A DNA stretch of 9,615 nucleotides from Clostridiales bacterium (lineage in GTDB: Bacteria; Bacillota; Clostridia; Christensenellales; Aristaeellaceae), in contig JAAZAQ010000014.1 in the NCBI GenBank assembly GCA_012514225.1, positions 1 through 9,615 of the forward strand. The letters run 5' to 3'. The position numbers and the translations under genes were made by a program. Of this stretch, positions 1-8,318 are shown piece after piece; position 1 is the first letter of the stretch; each line of letters starts with the position of its first letter. The notes under the pieces are model-generated. The model made no database searches, had not been told where the DNA came from, and was given only the letters and a program-made list of their open reading frames with translations.

Positions 1-2
1 CC

Positions 3-29
3 GGGAACCGCCCTTCTGGGGCGGTTCCC
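3..29. terminator. Perfect hairpin downstream of tpl, probable (bidirectional) terminator
   Basis: The arms GGGAACCGCCC (3-13) and GGGCGGTTCCC (19-29) pair perfectly over 11 bp with a 5-base loop. The hairpin begins 20 bases past the tpl stop codon. On the plus strand it is followed by TTGTT, a short T-rich tail, so it could also end a plus-strand gene lying outside the window. The minus-strand tail falls outside the window, so its strength as the tpl terminator cannot be judged. Confidence 0.6.
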
Positions 30-48
30 TTGTTGAGCCAAAGACCGG

Positions 49-1530
<1,482 letters not shown>

Positions 1531-1634
1531 TTCAGCCGGGGCGCGGCGCGGCGGGCCGGATTTGCGCGGCTGCAATCCGGCGGCCTTCGCACAGTCGGCA
1601 GAATCCGGGGGAAAAGGCGGAGCCGCCGGCTGAC

Positions 1635-1673
1635 AATAAGAAAAGAGGAAGCCGCCGGGGACCCGGCGGCTTC
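1635..1673 (-). terminator. Rho-independent terminator of the aroE transcript
   Basis: GAAGCCGCCGGG (1648-1659) and CCCGGCGGCTTC (1662-1673) form a very stable stem with a minimal loop (11 bp with a 4-base loop if the closing pair opens). Read on the minus strand, the stem is followed by CTCTTTTCTTATT, a good U-tract; the plus-strand side (AGTCTGTT) is poor. It would stop transcription from aroE before the tpl promoter, about 280 bases beyond the aroE stop codon. Confidence 0.75.
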
Positions 1674-1683
1674 AGTCTGTTAA

Positions 1684-1737
1684 GGGAACGGTTCCCGGGG
1701 CTTTGCCCCGGGCCCTATGAGGGGCTTTCAGCCCCTC
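1684..1737. repeat. Cluster of three tandem hairpins (REP-like)
   Basis: Three palindromes sit almost end to end: GGGAAC-G-GTTCCC (1684-1696), CCCGGGGC-TTT-GCCCCGGG (1694-1712) and GAGGGGCT-TTC-AGCCCCTC (1719-1737). The first two share three bases, so they cannot both fold fully. The GGGGCTTTGCCCC style resembles intergenic repeat units seen in many GC-rich anaerobes, from general memory. They lie in the 3' region of the aroE transcript, just before its terminator. Whether they are dispersed repeats cannot be told from one copy. Confidence 0.55.
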
Positions 1738-1948
1738 AACCCCTTCATGGTCTCCGAAATGCTTCACTGAAGCAGATTAACCAATGAAATGCCTGAAGAG
1801 GTTAAAAGAAGCTCAGCCGTCTTTTCCCCAGGGCGTCCCTTCCATGTTTCCTCCCGCCCAGGGGCTGTGCGCTTCGGCCTTTATATGGAAAGAACACATG
1901 AACGGGCGGCATGCCGGGGAGACGGCCGGCGTCCGGGTCGGGGCCTTT

Positions 1949-2806
1949 TCAGGCCAGCCCGAATTCGCCTTTGAGCGCCTCCATCATCAGCGCTTCCGGC
2001 GCCTTGAGGCCCGTCCATAGGTTGAAATTGACCGCCGCCTGGTTGACCAGCATGCCCAGCCCGTTGATGGCCTGCGCGCCGCGCGCGGCCGCTTCTTTCA
2101 GGAAGGGCGTGTCCGGCGGGTTGAACACCACGTCCGCGGCCGCCATGCCCGGGCCGACGGAGTCGTAATCGATATCCGGGCGGGCGTCCGTGTCCGGGAA
2201 CAGGCCGATGGAGGTCGCGTTGATGAGGAGGTCCGTGCCCTCCGGCACCCGGATGCCCGGCGTCCAGGGCAGAAACTCGCAGGCAGCCGCGGTCTTCCCC
2301 GAGACGAGGGCGGCCAGCTCCTCCCCGCGCAGGACGGTGCGGTTGATGATGCTGACCTTCCGGGCGCCGGCCAAGGCGCATTCCACCGCCACGGCGCGCG
2401 CCGCGCCGCCCGCGCCCAGCACGGTCACGTGCCGGCCCTTCGGGTCGCGGCCGCTTTCGACCAGGGACTTGAGCATGCCCTTGCCGTCGGTGTTTTCGCC
2501 CAGCAACCTGCCTTCCCGGTTGACGACGGTGTTGACCGCGCCGATGATTTCCGCCGCGGGGGACAGCTCGTCCAGGTGTGAAATCACCGCGATCTTGTGC
2601 GGGATGGTCAGGTTGACGCCCCGCCAGTTCATCGCGCGCATCCCGCGCACCGCGTCGCCCAGGTCCTCCGGCTTGACCAGCACCGTCAGGTAGCGCCACG
2701 GGATGCCCGCCTCCCGGAAGGCGGCCTCCTCGACCACGCCGGTGGGATTTTCGTCCACCGGATACCCGAACACACCCACCAGCTCACTGCGGTAACTCTT
2801 GGACAT
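1949..2806 (-). CDS. aroE: Shikimate dehydrogenase family protein (AroE-like) with variant substrate motif
   Basis: AroE reduces 3-dehydroshikimate to shikimate with NADPH in the cytoplasm, a step toward phenylalanine, tyrosine and tryptophan. The 285-residue protein has the family layout. The N-terminal substrate domain carries the catalytic lysine K71 (NLTIPHK), N92 (GAVNT) and the catalytic D107 (NTDG). The Rossmann domain has GAGGA at 131-135 and NRT at 155-157, the usual NADP mark. A C-terminal GLGMLVNQ ends in Q256. The odd point is the usual HSxSP shikimate-carboxylate motif, which reads ENPTG (19-23), so the two serines become Asn and Thr. The true substrate may therefore be shikimate, quinate or a relative. 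The start at 2806 follows GGGAGG (2820-2815) by 8 bases. An in-frame extension to 3154 runs through the promoter and is not coding. The gene is monocistronic, with its own promoter and a downstream terminator, and is divergent from the ribosomal operon. Confidence 0.88.
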   Translation of the reverse strand: MSKSYRSELVGVFGYPVDENPTGVVEEAAFREAGIPWRYLTVLVKPEDLGDAVRGMRAMNWRGVNLTIPHKIAVISHLDELSPAAEIIGAVNTVVNREGRLLGENTDGKGMLKSLVESGRDPKGRHVTVLGAGGAARAVAVECALAGARKVSIINRTVLRGEELAALVSGKTAAACEFLPWTPGIRVPEGTDLLINATSIGLFPDTDARPDIDYDSVGPGMAAADVVFNPPDTPFLKEAAARGAQAINGLGMLVNQAAVNFNLWTGLKAPEALMMEALKGEFGLA

Positions 2807-2848
2807 CCTTGATTCCTCCCCGGTTTGTATGGCCTTCTCTTCCTTCCC

Positions 2849-2877
2849 AACATAGCCCGCGCGCAGGTCAAAGTCAA
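2849..2877 (-). promoter_or_regulatory. Sigma-A-type promoter of aroE
   Basis: On the minus strand TTGACT (2877-2872) and TATGTT (2854-2849) are spaced by 17 bases, close to consensus. Transcription would begin near 2842, about 36 bases before the ATG. Just upstream of the -35 lies a GC-only inverted repeat (GGCGCGG 2882-2888 and CCGCGCC 2896-2902) of unknown meaning. Confidence 0.75.
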
Positions 2878-3013
2878 GCGCGGCGCGGCGCGCCGCCGCG
2901 CCTTTCCGGCTGTTTCCCGGATTATGATACTCCCGGGGTGGCGTTACATGGTTCCCGCCCGGAAGGGCTTGATTCACAGCCATACCGCGGAGGGATGGGA
3001 GATGGGCTTGCAG

Positions 3014-3038
3014 AAAAAAGGGAAAAAATTGCAATTTT
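3014..3038 (+). promoter_or_regulatory. A-tracts and 14-bp palindrome upstream of the S10 promoter (UP element or operator)
   Basis: Two A6 runs (3014-3019 and 3023-3028) and a T4 run (3035-3038) lie about one helical turn apart directly upstream of the -35 box, the place where the RNA polymerase alpha subunit binds UP elements. The second and third runs are part of a perfect palindrome, AAAATTGCAATTTT (3025-3038). Such AT-rich symmetry is unusual in this GC-rich sequence. It may be a plain UP element or a binding site for a regulator. Confidence 0.55.
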
Positions 3039-3042
3039 GTGC

Positions 3043-3071
3043 TTGCATTCCTCCCGGGGCATGCGTATAAT
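3043..3071 (+). promoter_or_regulatory. Main promoter of the S10-spc ribosomal protein operon
   Basis: TTGCAT (3043-3048), a 17-base spacer and a perfect TATAAT (3066-3071) are present. Transcription should start at the G at 3078. The stretch between -10 and start is GC-rich (ACCCCT). In Firmicutes a +1 G in rRNA-type promoters links initiation to the GTP pool; applying that here is inference. Confidence 0.85.
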
Positions 3072-3077
3072 ACCCCT

Positions 3078-3220
3078 GCTGTCTGTTTTGGGATGAAGCG
3101 ATAGGTTGCCGCCCCGGCCTTGGGCGGGTCATTATCGCGGACCATGCCCGACAATCGGGCGACGGGCTCACGGCCGTGGCGGAAACGCCGCGCGCGAGCG
3201 AACTTAAAGGAGGAAATCTA
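3078..3220 (+). promoter_or_regulatory. Structured 5' leader of the S10 operon, candidate autoregulatory RNA
   Basis: About 143 bases separate the predicted start of transcription from rpsJ. Three hairpins can be drawn by eye. The first has outer stem GCGATA (3098-3103)/TATCGC (3133-3138), a 5x5 internal loop and inner stem CCGCCC (3109-3114)/GGGCGG (3122-3127). The second pairs GCCCGA (3146-3151) with TCGGGC (3155-3160) around CAA. The third pairs 3175-3181 with 3186-3192 around a GAAA tetraloop. No U-tract follows, so attenuation by a simple terminator is not evident. In E. coli the S10 leader is the target of L4; a similar role for L4 here is inference. The leader ends in a strong AAAGGAGG (3206-3213), 7 bases before rpsJ. 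Confidence 0.5.
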
Positions 3221-3529
3221 ATGGCCAGCCAGAAAATCCGCATCAAGCTCAAGGCGTACGAGCACCATCTCATCGACCAGTCCGCCGAGCGCATCGTGGA
3301 CACCGCCAAGCGGACCGGCGCCCGGGTCTCCGGCCCCGTGCCGCTGCCCACCGAGAAGGAAATCGTCACCATCCTGCGCGCCCCCCACAAGTACAAGGAC
3401 AGCCGCGAGCAGTTCGAGCGCAGGACGCACAAGCGCCTGATCGATATCCACAGCCCCACTTCCCGCACCGTGGACGCCATGATGAAGTTGGATCTTCCCG
3501 CCGGCGTCGAGATCGAAATCAAACTCTGA
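3221..3529 (+). CDS. rpsJ: 30S ribosomal protein S10
   Basis: S10 is a protein of the 30S head; in transcription it also partners NusB and NusG in antitermination complexes. The 102 residues match the family length (E. coli 103). Hallmarks include [15 protein letters not shown] near the N-terminus, [16 protein letters not shown] around 29-44 and [18 protein letters not shown] around 67-84. ATG 3221 is chosen because AAAGGAGG (3206-3213) sits 7 bases upstream; a GTG at 3176 in frame would add 15 residues without a binding site. This is the first gene of the operon, directly after the structured leader. The str operon genes (fusA, tuf) that precede it in many bacteria are not upstream here. Confidence 0.97.
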   Translation: MASQKIRIKLKAYEHHLIDQSAERIVDTAKRTGARVSGPVPLPTEKEIVTILRAPHKYKDSREQFERRTHKRLIDIHSPTSRTVDAMMKLDLPAGVEIEIKL

Positions 3530-3546
3530 GGCAGGAGGCAAGCATC

Positions 3547-4188
3547 ATGAAAAAAGCGATTCTGGGCAAGAAGCTGGGCATGACCCAGCAGTTCCTGCCG
3601 GATGGCCGCCTGGTCCCGGTGACGGTGGTTCAGGCCGGCCCCTGCACGGTGGTGCAGAAGAAAACCCTGGAGAAGGATGGCTATGTCGCCCTCCAGCTGA
3701 GTTTTGACGAATATCCTGAAGTCCGTGCCAAGAAGCTGGTCAACAAGCCCGAGGCCGGCCACTTCAGGAAGGCCGGCGTCGCCCCCGCGCGCTACCTGCG
3801 CGAGTTCCGCCTGGCGGACGTCGCCCCCTACGAGGTCGGGCAGACGCTTTCCTGCGCGCAGTTCGAGGCGGGGGAAAAGGTGGACGTGACCGGCACCAGC
3901 AAGGGCCACGGGTTCACCGGCGCGATTTACCGCTGGAACCAGAGCCGCGGCCCCATGGCCCACGGCTCCAAGTACCACCGGGGCGTGGGCTCCATGAGCG
4001 CCAACTCCGACCCCTCCCGCGTCTTCAAGAACAAGAAGATGGCCGGCCAGTACGGCGCGGAGCGGGTGACGATGCAGAACCTCGAAGTCGTCGGCGTCGA
4101 CGCGGAGCGCAACCTGCTGCTCATCAAAGGCGCCGTTCCCGGCCCCAACAAGGGCCTGCTGCTTGTGCGCGACGCGTGCAAGGCCTGA
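3547..4188 (+). CDS. rplC: 50S ribosomal protein L3
   Basis: L3 binds 23S rRNA early in 50S assembly and reaches toward the peptidyl transferase centre. The 213-residue product starts [14 protein letters not shown] and contains [19 protein letters not shown] (112-130) and the C-terminal [17 protein letters not shown], all family signatures. In the loop near the active site, [13 protein letters not shown] (148-160) aligns with the E. coli segment whose Gln150 is methylated by PrmB. Here that position is Ala, so the modification site is absent, as in the clostridial sequences I recall. AGGAGG (3533-3538) lies 8 bases before the ATG. The gap to rpsJ is 17 bases, consistent with one transcript. 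Confidence 0.97.
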   Translation: MKKAILGKKLGMTQQFLPDGRLVPVTVVQAGPCTVVQKKTLEKDGYVALQLSFDEYPEVRAKKLVNKPEAGHFRKAGVAPARYLREFRLADVAPYEVGQTLSCAQFEAGEKVDVTGTSKGHGFTGAIYRWNQSRGPMAHGSKYHRGVGSMSANSDPSRVFKNKKMAGQYGAERVTMQNLEVVGVDAERNLLLIKGAVPGPNKGLLLVRDACKA

Positions 4189-4205
4189 AAGAGGAGGAAC
4201 CATCG

Positions 4206-4832
4206 ATGCCGACTATCCCCGTTGTAAACATGCAGGGCAAGGCGGAGGGCGAACTGAGCCTGAACGATGACGTTTTCGGCGTCACGCCCAACGTCGCCGC
4301 CATGCACCTGGTGGTCCGCTCCATCCTGGCCAACCGCCGCCAGGGCACGCAAAGCGCGCTGACCCGCGGCATGGTCCGCGGCGGCGGCCGTAAAATCTAC
4401 CGCCAGAAGGGCACCGGCCGGGCCCGCCACCACAGCAACCGCGCGCCCCAGTTCCGCCACGGCGGCGTGGTGTTCGCCCCCCAGCCGCGGGACTACGTGG
4501 TGAAGGTGCCGCGCAAGGTGCGCCGCCTGGCCATGCGCTCCGCCCTCTCCGCCAAGCTGGCCGCCGGCGACATGATCGTGCTGGACAGCCTCTCCCTCAA
4601 GGAGGCCAAGACCCGGCTGATGGCCAAGCTGCTCAAAGACCTGGGCGTGACCCGCTCCTGCCTGCTGGTGCTCTCCGGACGCGACGAGAACGTGCAGCGC
4701 GCCGGCCGCAACATCCAGGCCCTCTCCGACGCCTACACCAGCACCATCAACGTCTATGACATCCTGCGCGCGGACAAACTGGTGCTCACCCGCGACGCGG
4801 TCATGGCCATTCAGGAGGTCTACGCATCATGA
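4206..4832 (+). CDS. rplD: 50S ribosomal protein L4
   Basis: L4 helps start 50S assembly and its long loop forms part of the exit tunnel constriction with L22. In E. coli it also represses the S10 operon through the leader. The 208-residue protein has the tunnel loop at about 58-96 with [17 protein letters not shown], then [17 protein letters not shown] (101-117). The start at 4206 follows GAGGAGG (4191-4197) by 8 bases and gives the normal [12 protein letters not shown] N-terminus. A further in-frame ATG at 4176 would overlap rplC by 13 bases and puts the binding site inside the coding region, so it is less likely. The last four bases overlap the rplW start (ATGA), suggesting translational coupling. 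Confidence 0.96.
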   Translation: MPTIPVVNMQGKAEGELSLNDDVFGVTPNVAAMHLVVRSILANRRQGTQSALTRGMVRGGGRKIYRQKGTGRARHHSNRAPQFRHGGVVFAPQPRDYVVKVPRKVRRLAMRSALSAKLAAGDMIVLDSLSLKEAKTRLMAKLLKDLGVTRSCLLVLSGRDENVQRAGRNIQALSDAYTSTINVYDILRADKLVLTRDAVMAIQEVYAS

Positions 4833-5125
4833 AAAACCCGCATGACATCATCCGCCGCCCCGTGCTCACCGAGAAGGGCTACGACGGCATCGCGGACAAG
4901 AAGTACGTCTTCGAAGTGGACGTGAACGCCAACAAGATCGAGATCAAGCGGGCGCTGGAGGCGGTGTTCAAGGACATCAAGGTCGACTCCGTCAACACCC
5001 TGCGCACCATGGGCCGCATCAAGCGCCAGGGCCGCACCCAGGGCCGCACGCCCGAGGTCAAGAAAGCCTACGTCACGCTGAAAAAGGACTCCAAGCCCAT
5101 CGAGTTCTTCGAAGGCATGGTCTAA
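4829..5125 (+). CDS. rplW: 50S ribosomal protein L23
   Basis: L23 sits at the exit of the peptide tunnel and is the docking site of trigger factor and of the signal recognition particle. The 98 residues match the bacterial length. It opens [17 protein letters not shown], where E15 in LTEK corresponds to the E. coli glutamate (E18) that contacts trigger factor. [19 protein letters not shown] (about 56-74) is the basic RNA-binding loop and [10 protein letters not shown] the final strand. The ATG overlaps the rplD stop by 4 bases, and its AGGAGG (4813-4818) lies inside rplD. Confidence 0.96.
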   Translation: MKNPHDIIRRPVLTEKGYDGIADKKYVFEVDVNANKIEIKRALEAVFKDIKVDSVNTLRTMGRIKRQGRTQGRTPEVKKAYVTLKKDSKPIEFFEGMV

Positions 5126-5141
5126 GGGAGGAGCAAGCACA

Positions 5142-5975
5142 ATGGCCATCCGCGTCTATAAACCGACCTCGCCCGCGCGCCGCTTCATGACGGTGAACGC
5201 CTTCGCGGAAATCACCAAGAAGAAGCCGGAGAAGGCGCTGGTTTCCAACAAGAAGAAGCATGCCGGCCGCAACAACCAGGGCAAAATCACCGTGCGCCAC
5301 CAGGGCGGCGGCAGCAAGGTCAAGTACCGCCTCATCGACTTCAAGCGCAACAAGCTGCAGGTGCCGGCCAAGGTCGCGGCGATCGAGTACGATCCCAACC
5401 GCTCCGCCTTCATCGCCCTGCTGCACTACTTGGACGGTGAGAAGCGCTACATCCTGGCCCCCGTGGGGCTGTCCGTGGGCGACACGGTCGTCGCCGGCGA
5501 AGGCGCCGACATCAAGCCCGGCAACGCCATGCCCCTCTCGTCCATCCCGACGGGCACCCTCATCCACAACCTGGAGCTGCGCCCCGGCTCCGGCGGGCAG
5601 CTGGTCCGCTCGGCCGGCGTGTACGCCCAGCTGATGGCCAAGGAAGGCGATTACGCGCAGGTGCGCCTACCCTCCGGCGAAATCCGCAGGCTGCCGCTGA
5701 TGGCCCAGGCCACCATCGGCACGGTGGGCAACACCGACCACGAGAACATCCGCATCGGCAAGGCGGGGCGCAAGCGCAACATGGGCATCCGGCCCACTGT
5801 GCGCGGCGTGGTCATGAACCCGGTGGACCATCCCCACGGCGGCGGCGAGGGCAAGTCCCCCATCGGCATGCCCGCGCCCCTGACCCCCTGGGGCAAGCCG
5901 GCGCTGGGCCTGAAGACCCGCAAGCACAAGAAGTATTCCAACCGCCTGATCGTCAAGCGCATCAACGATAAGTAA
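5142..5975 (+). CDS. rplB: 50S ribosomal protein L2
   Basis: L2 is a primary 23S rRNA binder needed for subunit joining and for peptidyl transferase activity. The 277 residues equal the usual length (E. coli 273). The N-terminus [18 protein letters not shown] and the RNA-binding OB/SH3 domains are recognisable. The most conserved loop [12 protein letters not shown] (226-237), with its invariant histidine, is intact. The C-terminal tail ([15 protein letters not shown]) is basic and of Firmicutes style. GGGAGGAG (5126-5133) lies 8 bases before the ATG. The gene follows rplW by 16 bases. Confidence 0.97.
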   Translation: MAIRVYKPTSPARRFMTVNAFAEITKKKPEKALVSNKKKHAGRNNQGKITVRHQGGGSKVKYRLIDFKRNKLQVPAKVAAIEYDPNRSAFIALLHYLDGEKRYILAPVGLSVGDTVVAGEGADIKPGNAMPLSSIPTGTLIHNLELRPGSGGQLVRSAGVYAQLMAKEGDYAQVRLPSGEIRRLPLMAQATIGTVGNTDHENIRIGKAGRKRNMGIRPTVRGVVMNPVDHPHGGGEGKSPIGMPAPLTPWGKPALGLKTRKHKKYSNRLIVKRINDK

Positions 5976-6005
5976 GCCGAAGGATGAAAGGAGGCCCTGC
6001 CCCGC

Positions 6006-6284
6006 ATGAGCCGCTCAATTAAGAAGGGACCCTTCGTGGAACCCAAGCTCCTCAAGCGTGTCGAAGAGATGAACAAGACGGGCAAGAAGTCCGTCCTGAA
6101 GACCTGGTCCCGCGCCAGCACCATCTTCCCGGATTTCGTCGGCCACACAGTGGCCGTGCACGACGGCCGCAAGCACGTGCCCGTCTACGTCACCGAGGAC
6201 ATGGTCGGCCACAAGCTCGGCGAGTTCGCCCCCACCCGCACCTTCCGCGGGCACGCCGGCGAAAAGAAGACCGAGCGCAAGTAA
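6006..6284 (+). CDS. rpsS: 30S ribosomal protein S19
   Basis: S19 lies in the 30S head, forms a complex with S13 and touches the tRNA and the intersubunit bridge. The 92-residue product shows the family signature almost throughout: [19 protein letters not shown] at the N-terminus, [21 protein letters not shown] (about 36-56) and the C-terminal [22 protein letters not shown] (5987-5994) precedes the ATG by 11 bases, slightly longer than for its neighbours. The start gives exactly the standard N-terminus, so no other start is needed. Confidence 0.97.
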   Translation: MSRSIKKGPFVEPKLLKRVEEMNKTGKKSVLKTWSRASTIFPDFVGHTVAVHDGRKHVPVYVTEDMVGHKLGEFAPTRTFRGHAGEKKTERK

Positions 6285-6301
6285 GGCGAAAGGAGAGCAC
6301 T

Positions 6302-6685
6302 ATGGCAAGCAACACCCGCAACAAAGGGGAGCGTCATGACAGCCGGGACGAAAAGCGGCCCCACGCCCACGTCCGGCACGTCCGCATCTCCTCCCGCAAG
6401 GCCAAGCTGATGGTCGACCAGGTGCGCGGCAAGGGCCTGGACGAAGCGCTGGCTATCCTCCGCCTGACCCCGCACGCCGCCTCCCCGGTGCTGTACAAGC
6501 TGCTGGAGTCCGCCGCCGCCAACGCGGTGAACAACCTGGAGATGGACCGCGACTCCCTTTACGTCGCCGAAATCTGCGCCAACCCGGGCCCGACCCTCAA
6601 GCGGTTCCGCCCCAAGGCGCGCGGCAGCGCTTCCCAGATCCTGAAGCGCACCAGCCATTTCAGCGTCGTGCTGGACAAGAGATAA
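6302..6685 (+). CDS. rplV: 50S ribosomal protein L22 with N-terminal extension
   Basis: L22 spans 23S rRNA domains, and its beta-hairpin narrows the exit tunnel opposite L4; macrolide resistance mutations map there. The conserved core starts near residue 20 ([18 protein letters not shown]) and ends with the hairpin and strand [17 protein letters not shown] followed by [11 protein letters not shown]. At 127 residues it is longer than the usual 110-115 because of about 19 charged N-terminal residues ([18 protein letters not shown]). No ATG, GTG or TTG occurs in frame between codon 1 and the core, and AAAGGAG (6289-6295) sits 6 bases before this ATG, so the extension is real. Confidence 0.95.
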   Translation: MASNTRNKGERHDSRDEKRPHAHVRHVRISSRKAKLMVDQVRGKGLDEALAILRLTPHAASPVLYKLLESAAANAVNNLEMDRDSLYVAEICANPGPTLKRFRPKARGSASQILKRTSHFSVVLDKR

Positions 6686-6699
6686 GGGAGGAGTCATCA

Positions 6700-7371
6700 A
6701 TGGGCCAGAAAGTCAATCCCCACGGCGCGCGCGTCGGCGTCATCTTCGACTGGAGCACGCGCTGGTACGCGGACAAGAAGGATTTCGCGAAGTTCCTGGT
6801 CGAGGACCATAAAATCCGCGAGACCCTCAAGAAGAAGTATTACGCCACCGGCGTGAGCCGCATCGACATCGAGCGCAGCGCCGCGCGCATGACCATCAAC
6901 CTCTTCACCGGCAAGCCCGGCATGGTCATCGGCCGCGGCGGCAAGGGCATCGAGGAGCTGAAGGCCTTCGTCGAGAAGATGCTGGGCCGCCCGGTCACCA
7001 TCAACGTCATCGAAATCAAGGCCCCGGACACGGACGCCCAGCTGGTGGCGGAGAACATCGCCCAGCAGCTGGAGAAGCGCATCTCCTTCCGCCGCGCGCT
7101 CAAGCAGAGCATCCAGCGCACCATGCGCGCGGGCGCCAAGGGCATGAAGGCTTCCGTCTCCGGCCGCCTGGGCGGCGCGGACATCGCGCGCACGGAGCAT
7201 TACCACGAGGGCTCCATCCCGCTGCAGACCCTGCGCGCCAATATCGACTACGGCTTCGCCGAGGCCAAGACCACCTACGGGCGCCTGGGCGTGAAGGTAT
7301 GGATTTACAAGGGACAGGTGCTGCCCCAGGCCAGGGGCCGCGCCGCCAGGACCCCCGAAGGAGGCAGATAA
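6700..7371 (+). CDS. rpsC: 30S ribosomal protein S3
   Basis: S3 sits at the mRNA entry channel of the 30S subunit and contributes to unwinding of structured mRNA. The 223-residue protein starts [15 protein letters not shown]. It has a type II KH domain whose RNA-binding loop is GRGG at 78-81 ([14 protein letters not shown]), and a C-terminal S3 domain with [23 protein letters not shown] from about residue 154. All of these are hallmarks. GGGAGGAG (6686-6693) precedes the ATG by 6 bases. The binding site of the next gene, rplP, lies inside its last codons. Confidence 0.97.
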   Translation: MGQKVNPHGARVGVIFDWSTRWYADKKDFAKFLVEDHKIRETLKKKYYATGVSRIDIERSAARMTINLFTGKPGMVIGRGGKGIEELKAFVEKMLGRPVTINVIEIKAPDTDAQLVAENIAQQLEKRISFRRALKQSIQRTMRAGAKGMKASVSGRLGGADIARTEHYHEGSIPLQTLRANIDYGFAEAKTTYGRLGVKVWIYKGQVLPQARGRAARTPEGGR

Positions 7372-7374
7372 ACC

Positions 7375-7812
7375 ATGTTGATGCCAAAACGTGTCAAGCG
7401 CCGCAAGACCTTCCGCGGCCGCATGAAGGGCAAGGCCAACCGCGGCAACCACATCGCCTACGGCGATTTCGGCCTGGTGGCCATGGACCCCAGCTGGGTG
7501 ACCAGCCAGCAGATCGAGGCCGCCCGTATCGCCCTGACGCGCTACACCCGCCGCGGCGGCCAGGTCTGGATCAAGATTTTTCCCGACAAGCCGGTGACGG
7601 AAAAGCCCGCCGAGACCCGCATGGGCTCCGGCAAGGGCTCCCCGGAATACTGGGTGGCGGTGGTCAAGCCCGGCCGCGTGCTCTTCGAGGTGGCGGGCAT
7701 CGAGGAATCCGTCGCCCGCGAGGCGCTCCGCCTGGCCTCGACCAAACTGCCCCTGCGCTGCAAGATTTACTCCAAGGCGCAGATGGAGCACACCAGTGGG
7801 GGTGACAACTGA
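7375..7812 (+). CDS. rplP: 50S ribosomal protein L16
   Basis: L16 organises the A-site tRNA region and the central protuberance of the 50S subunit and joins late in assembly. The 145 residues include the Firmicutes start [19 protein letters not shown], the segment [17 protein letters not shown] around 59-75 and the family motif [19 protein letters not shown] around 83-101. Two in-frame ATGs exist (7375 and 7381). The first is preferred because GAAGGAGG (7357-7364) is 10 bases away and MLMPKR is the standard start. The stop shares one base with the rpmC start (TGATG), so translation is probably coupled. Confidence 0.97.
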   Translation: MLMPKRVKRRKTFRGRMKGKANRGNHIAYGDFGLVAMDPSWVTSQQIEAARIALTRYTRRGGQVWIKIFPDKPVTEKPAETRMGSGKGSPEYWVAVVKPGRVLFEVAGIEESVAREALRLASTKLPLRCKIYSKAQMEHTSGGDN

Positions 7813-8015
7813 TGAAAGTTAGCGAGTTTCTGGAAATGAAGCCGGAAGAGCTGGCCGCGAAAATCACGGAGCTGAAGACCGAGCTGTTCAACCTCCGTTT
7901 CCGCCTGGCCACGGGGCAGCTGGAGAACACGATGCAGATTCAGGCCGTCAAGCGGGACATCGCCCGCGCGCTCACGGCCCAGACCCAGGCGAACAGGAAG
8001 CAGGAAGCCAGATAA
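7812..8015 (+). CDS. rpmC: 50S ribosomal protein L29
   Basis: L29 is a small helical protein beside L23 at the tunnel exit. The 67 residues form the typical two-helix protein: [18 protein letters not shown], then ELFNLRFRLATGQLENT and RDIARALTAQ. The start codon overlaps the rplP stop by one base. The ribosome binding site GGGGGTGA (7798-7805) is inside rplP and departs by one base from the GGAGGTGA ideal, unlike the AAAGGAGG used elsewhere. Coupling to rplP may compensate. Confidence 0.95.
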   Translation: MKVSEFLEMKPEELAAKITELKTELFNLRFRLATGQLENTMQIQAVKRDIARALTAQTQANRKQEAR

Positions 8016-8036
8016 GGCAGAAAGGAGGCAGGTTCC

Positions 8037-8312
8037 ATGTCACAGACCCCCGAGGCCGCAAACCGCGGCAACCGCAAGACCCGCGTGGGCGTCGTCACCA
8101 GCGACAAGATGGACAAGACCATCGTGGTGACCATCCGCAGCCGCTACCGGCACCCGCTCTACGGCAAGATTATCGGCCACAGCAAGAAGTTCAAGGCGCA
8201 TGACGAGGAGAATGCCTGCGGTATCGGCGATACCGTCCGGATTATGGAGACCCGGCCGCTGTCCAAGGACAAGCGCTGGCGCCTGGTCGAAATCATCGAG
8301 AAAGCGAAGTAA
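8037..8312 (+). CDS. rpsQ: 30S ribosomal protein S17
   Basis: S17 is an early-binding OB-fold protein of the 30S body. The 91-residue product has the core [19 protein letters not shown] (13-31), then [19 protein letters not shown] and the C-terminal [18 protein letters not shown], all diagnostic. About ten polar residues precede the core. AAAGGAGG (8021-8028) lies 8 bases before the ATG. It is the last gene of the S10 operon in the E. coli arrangement; here it is followed by a 48-base gap with a hairpin and then by rplN. Confidence 0.97.
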   Translation: MSQTPEAANRGNRKTRVGVVTSDKMDKTIVVTIRSRYRHPLYGKIIGHSKKFKAHDEENACGIGDTVRIMETRPLSKDKRWRLVEIIEKAK

Positions 8313-8318
8313 TTCCCT

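Larger units (their letters stand above)
2807..3220. other. 414-base divergent regulatory region between aroE and rpsJ
   Basis: No gene is supported here. It holds the aroE ribosome binding site and promoter (2815-2877), a GC-only inverted repeat (2882-2902), a stretch from about 2905 to 3012 in which I see no convincing element, the AT-rich upstream element and palindrome (3014-3038), the ribosomal operon promoter (3043-3071) and its structured leader (3078-3220). Reading frames crossing this region are short or are tails of antisense frames. Confidence 0.75.

Noticed and set aside
1784..2020. Small plus-strand frames between tpl and aroE
   Set aside because: No binding site, no recognisable product, and they run into the aroE 3' end in antisense.
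2807..3154. Extended aroE start, 116 residues further upstream
   Set aside because: It would run through the aroE promoter and into the S10 promoter and leader; the start at 2806 has a good binding site and normal length.
2974..4203. Minus-strand frame running through the S10 promoter, leader, rpsJ and rplC
   Set aside because: It crosses a strong promoter and two certain genes, and resembles no known protein.
4176..4205. Earlier in-frame ATG for rplD
   Set aside because: It overlaps rplC, has no binding site of its own, and adds residues encoded by the real GAGGAGG site.
6697..7791. Long minus-strand open frame opposite rpsC and rplP
   Set aside because: Antisense to two unambiguous ribosomal genes; low-complexity composition and no binding site.
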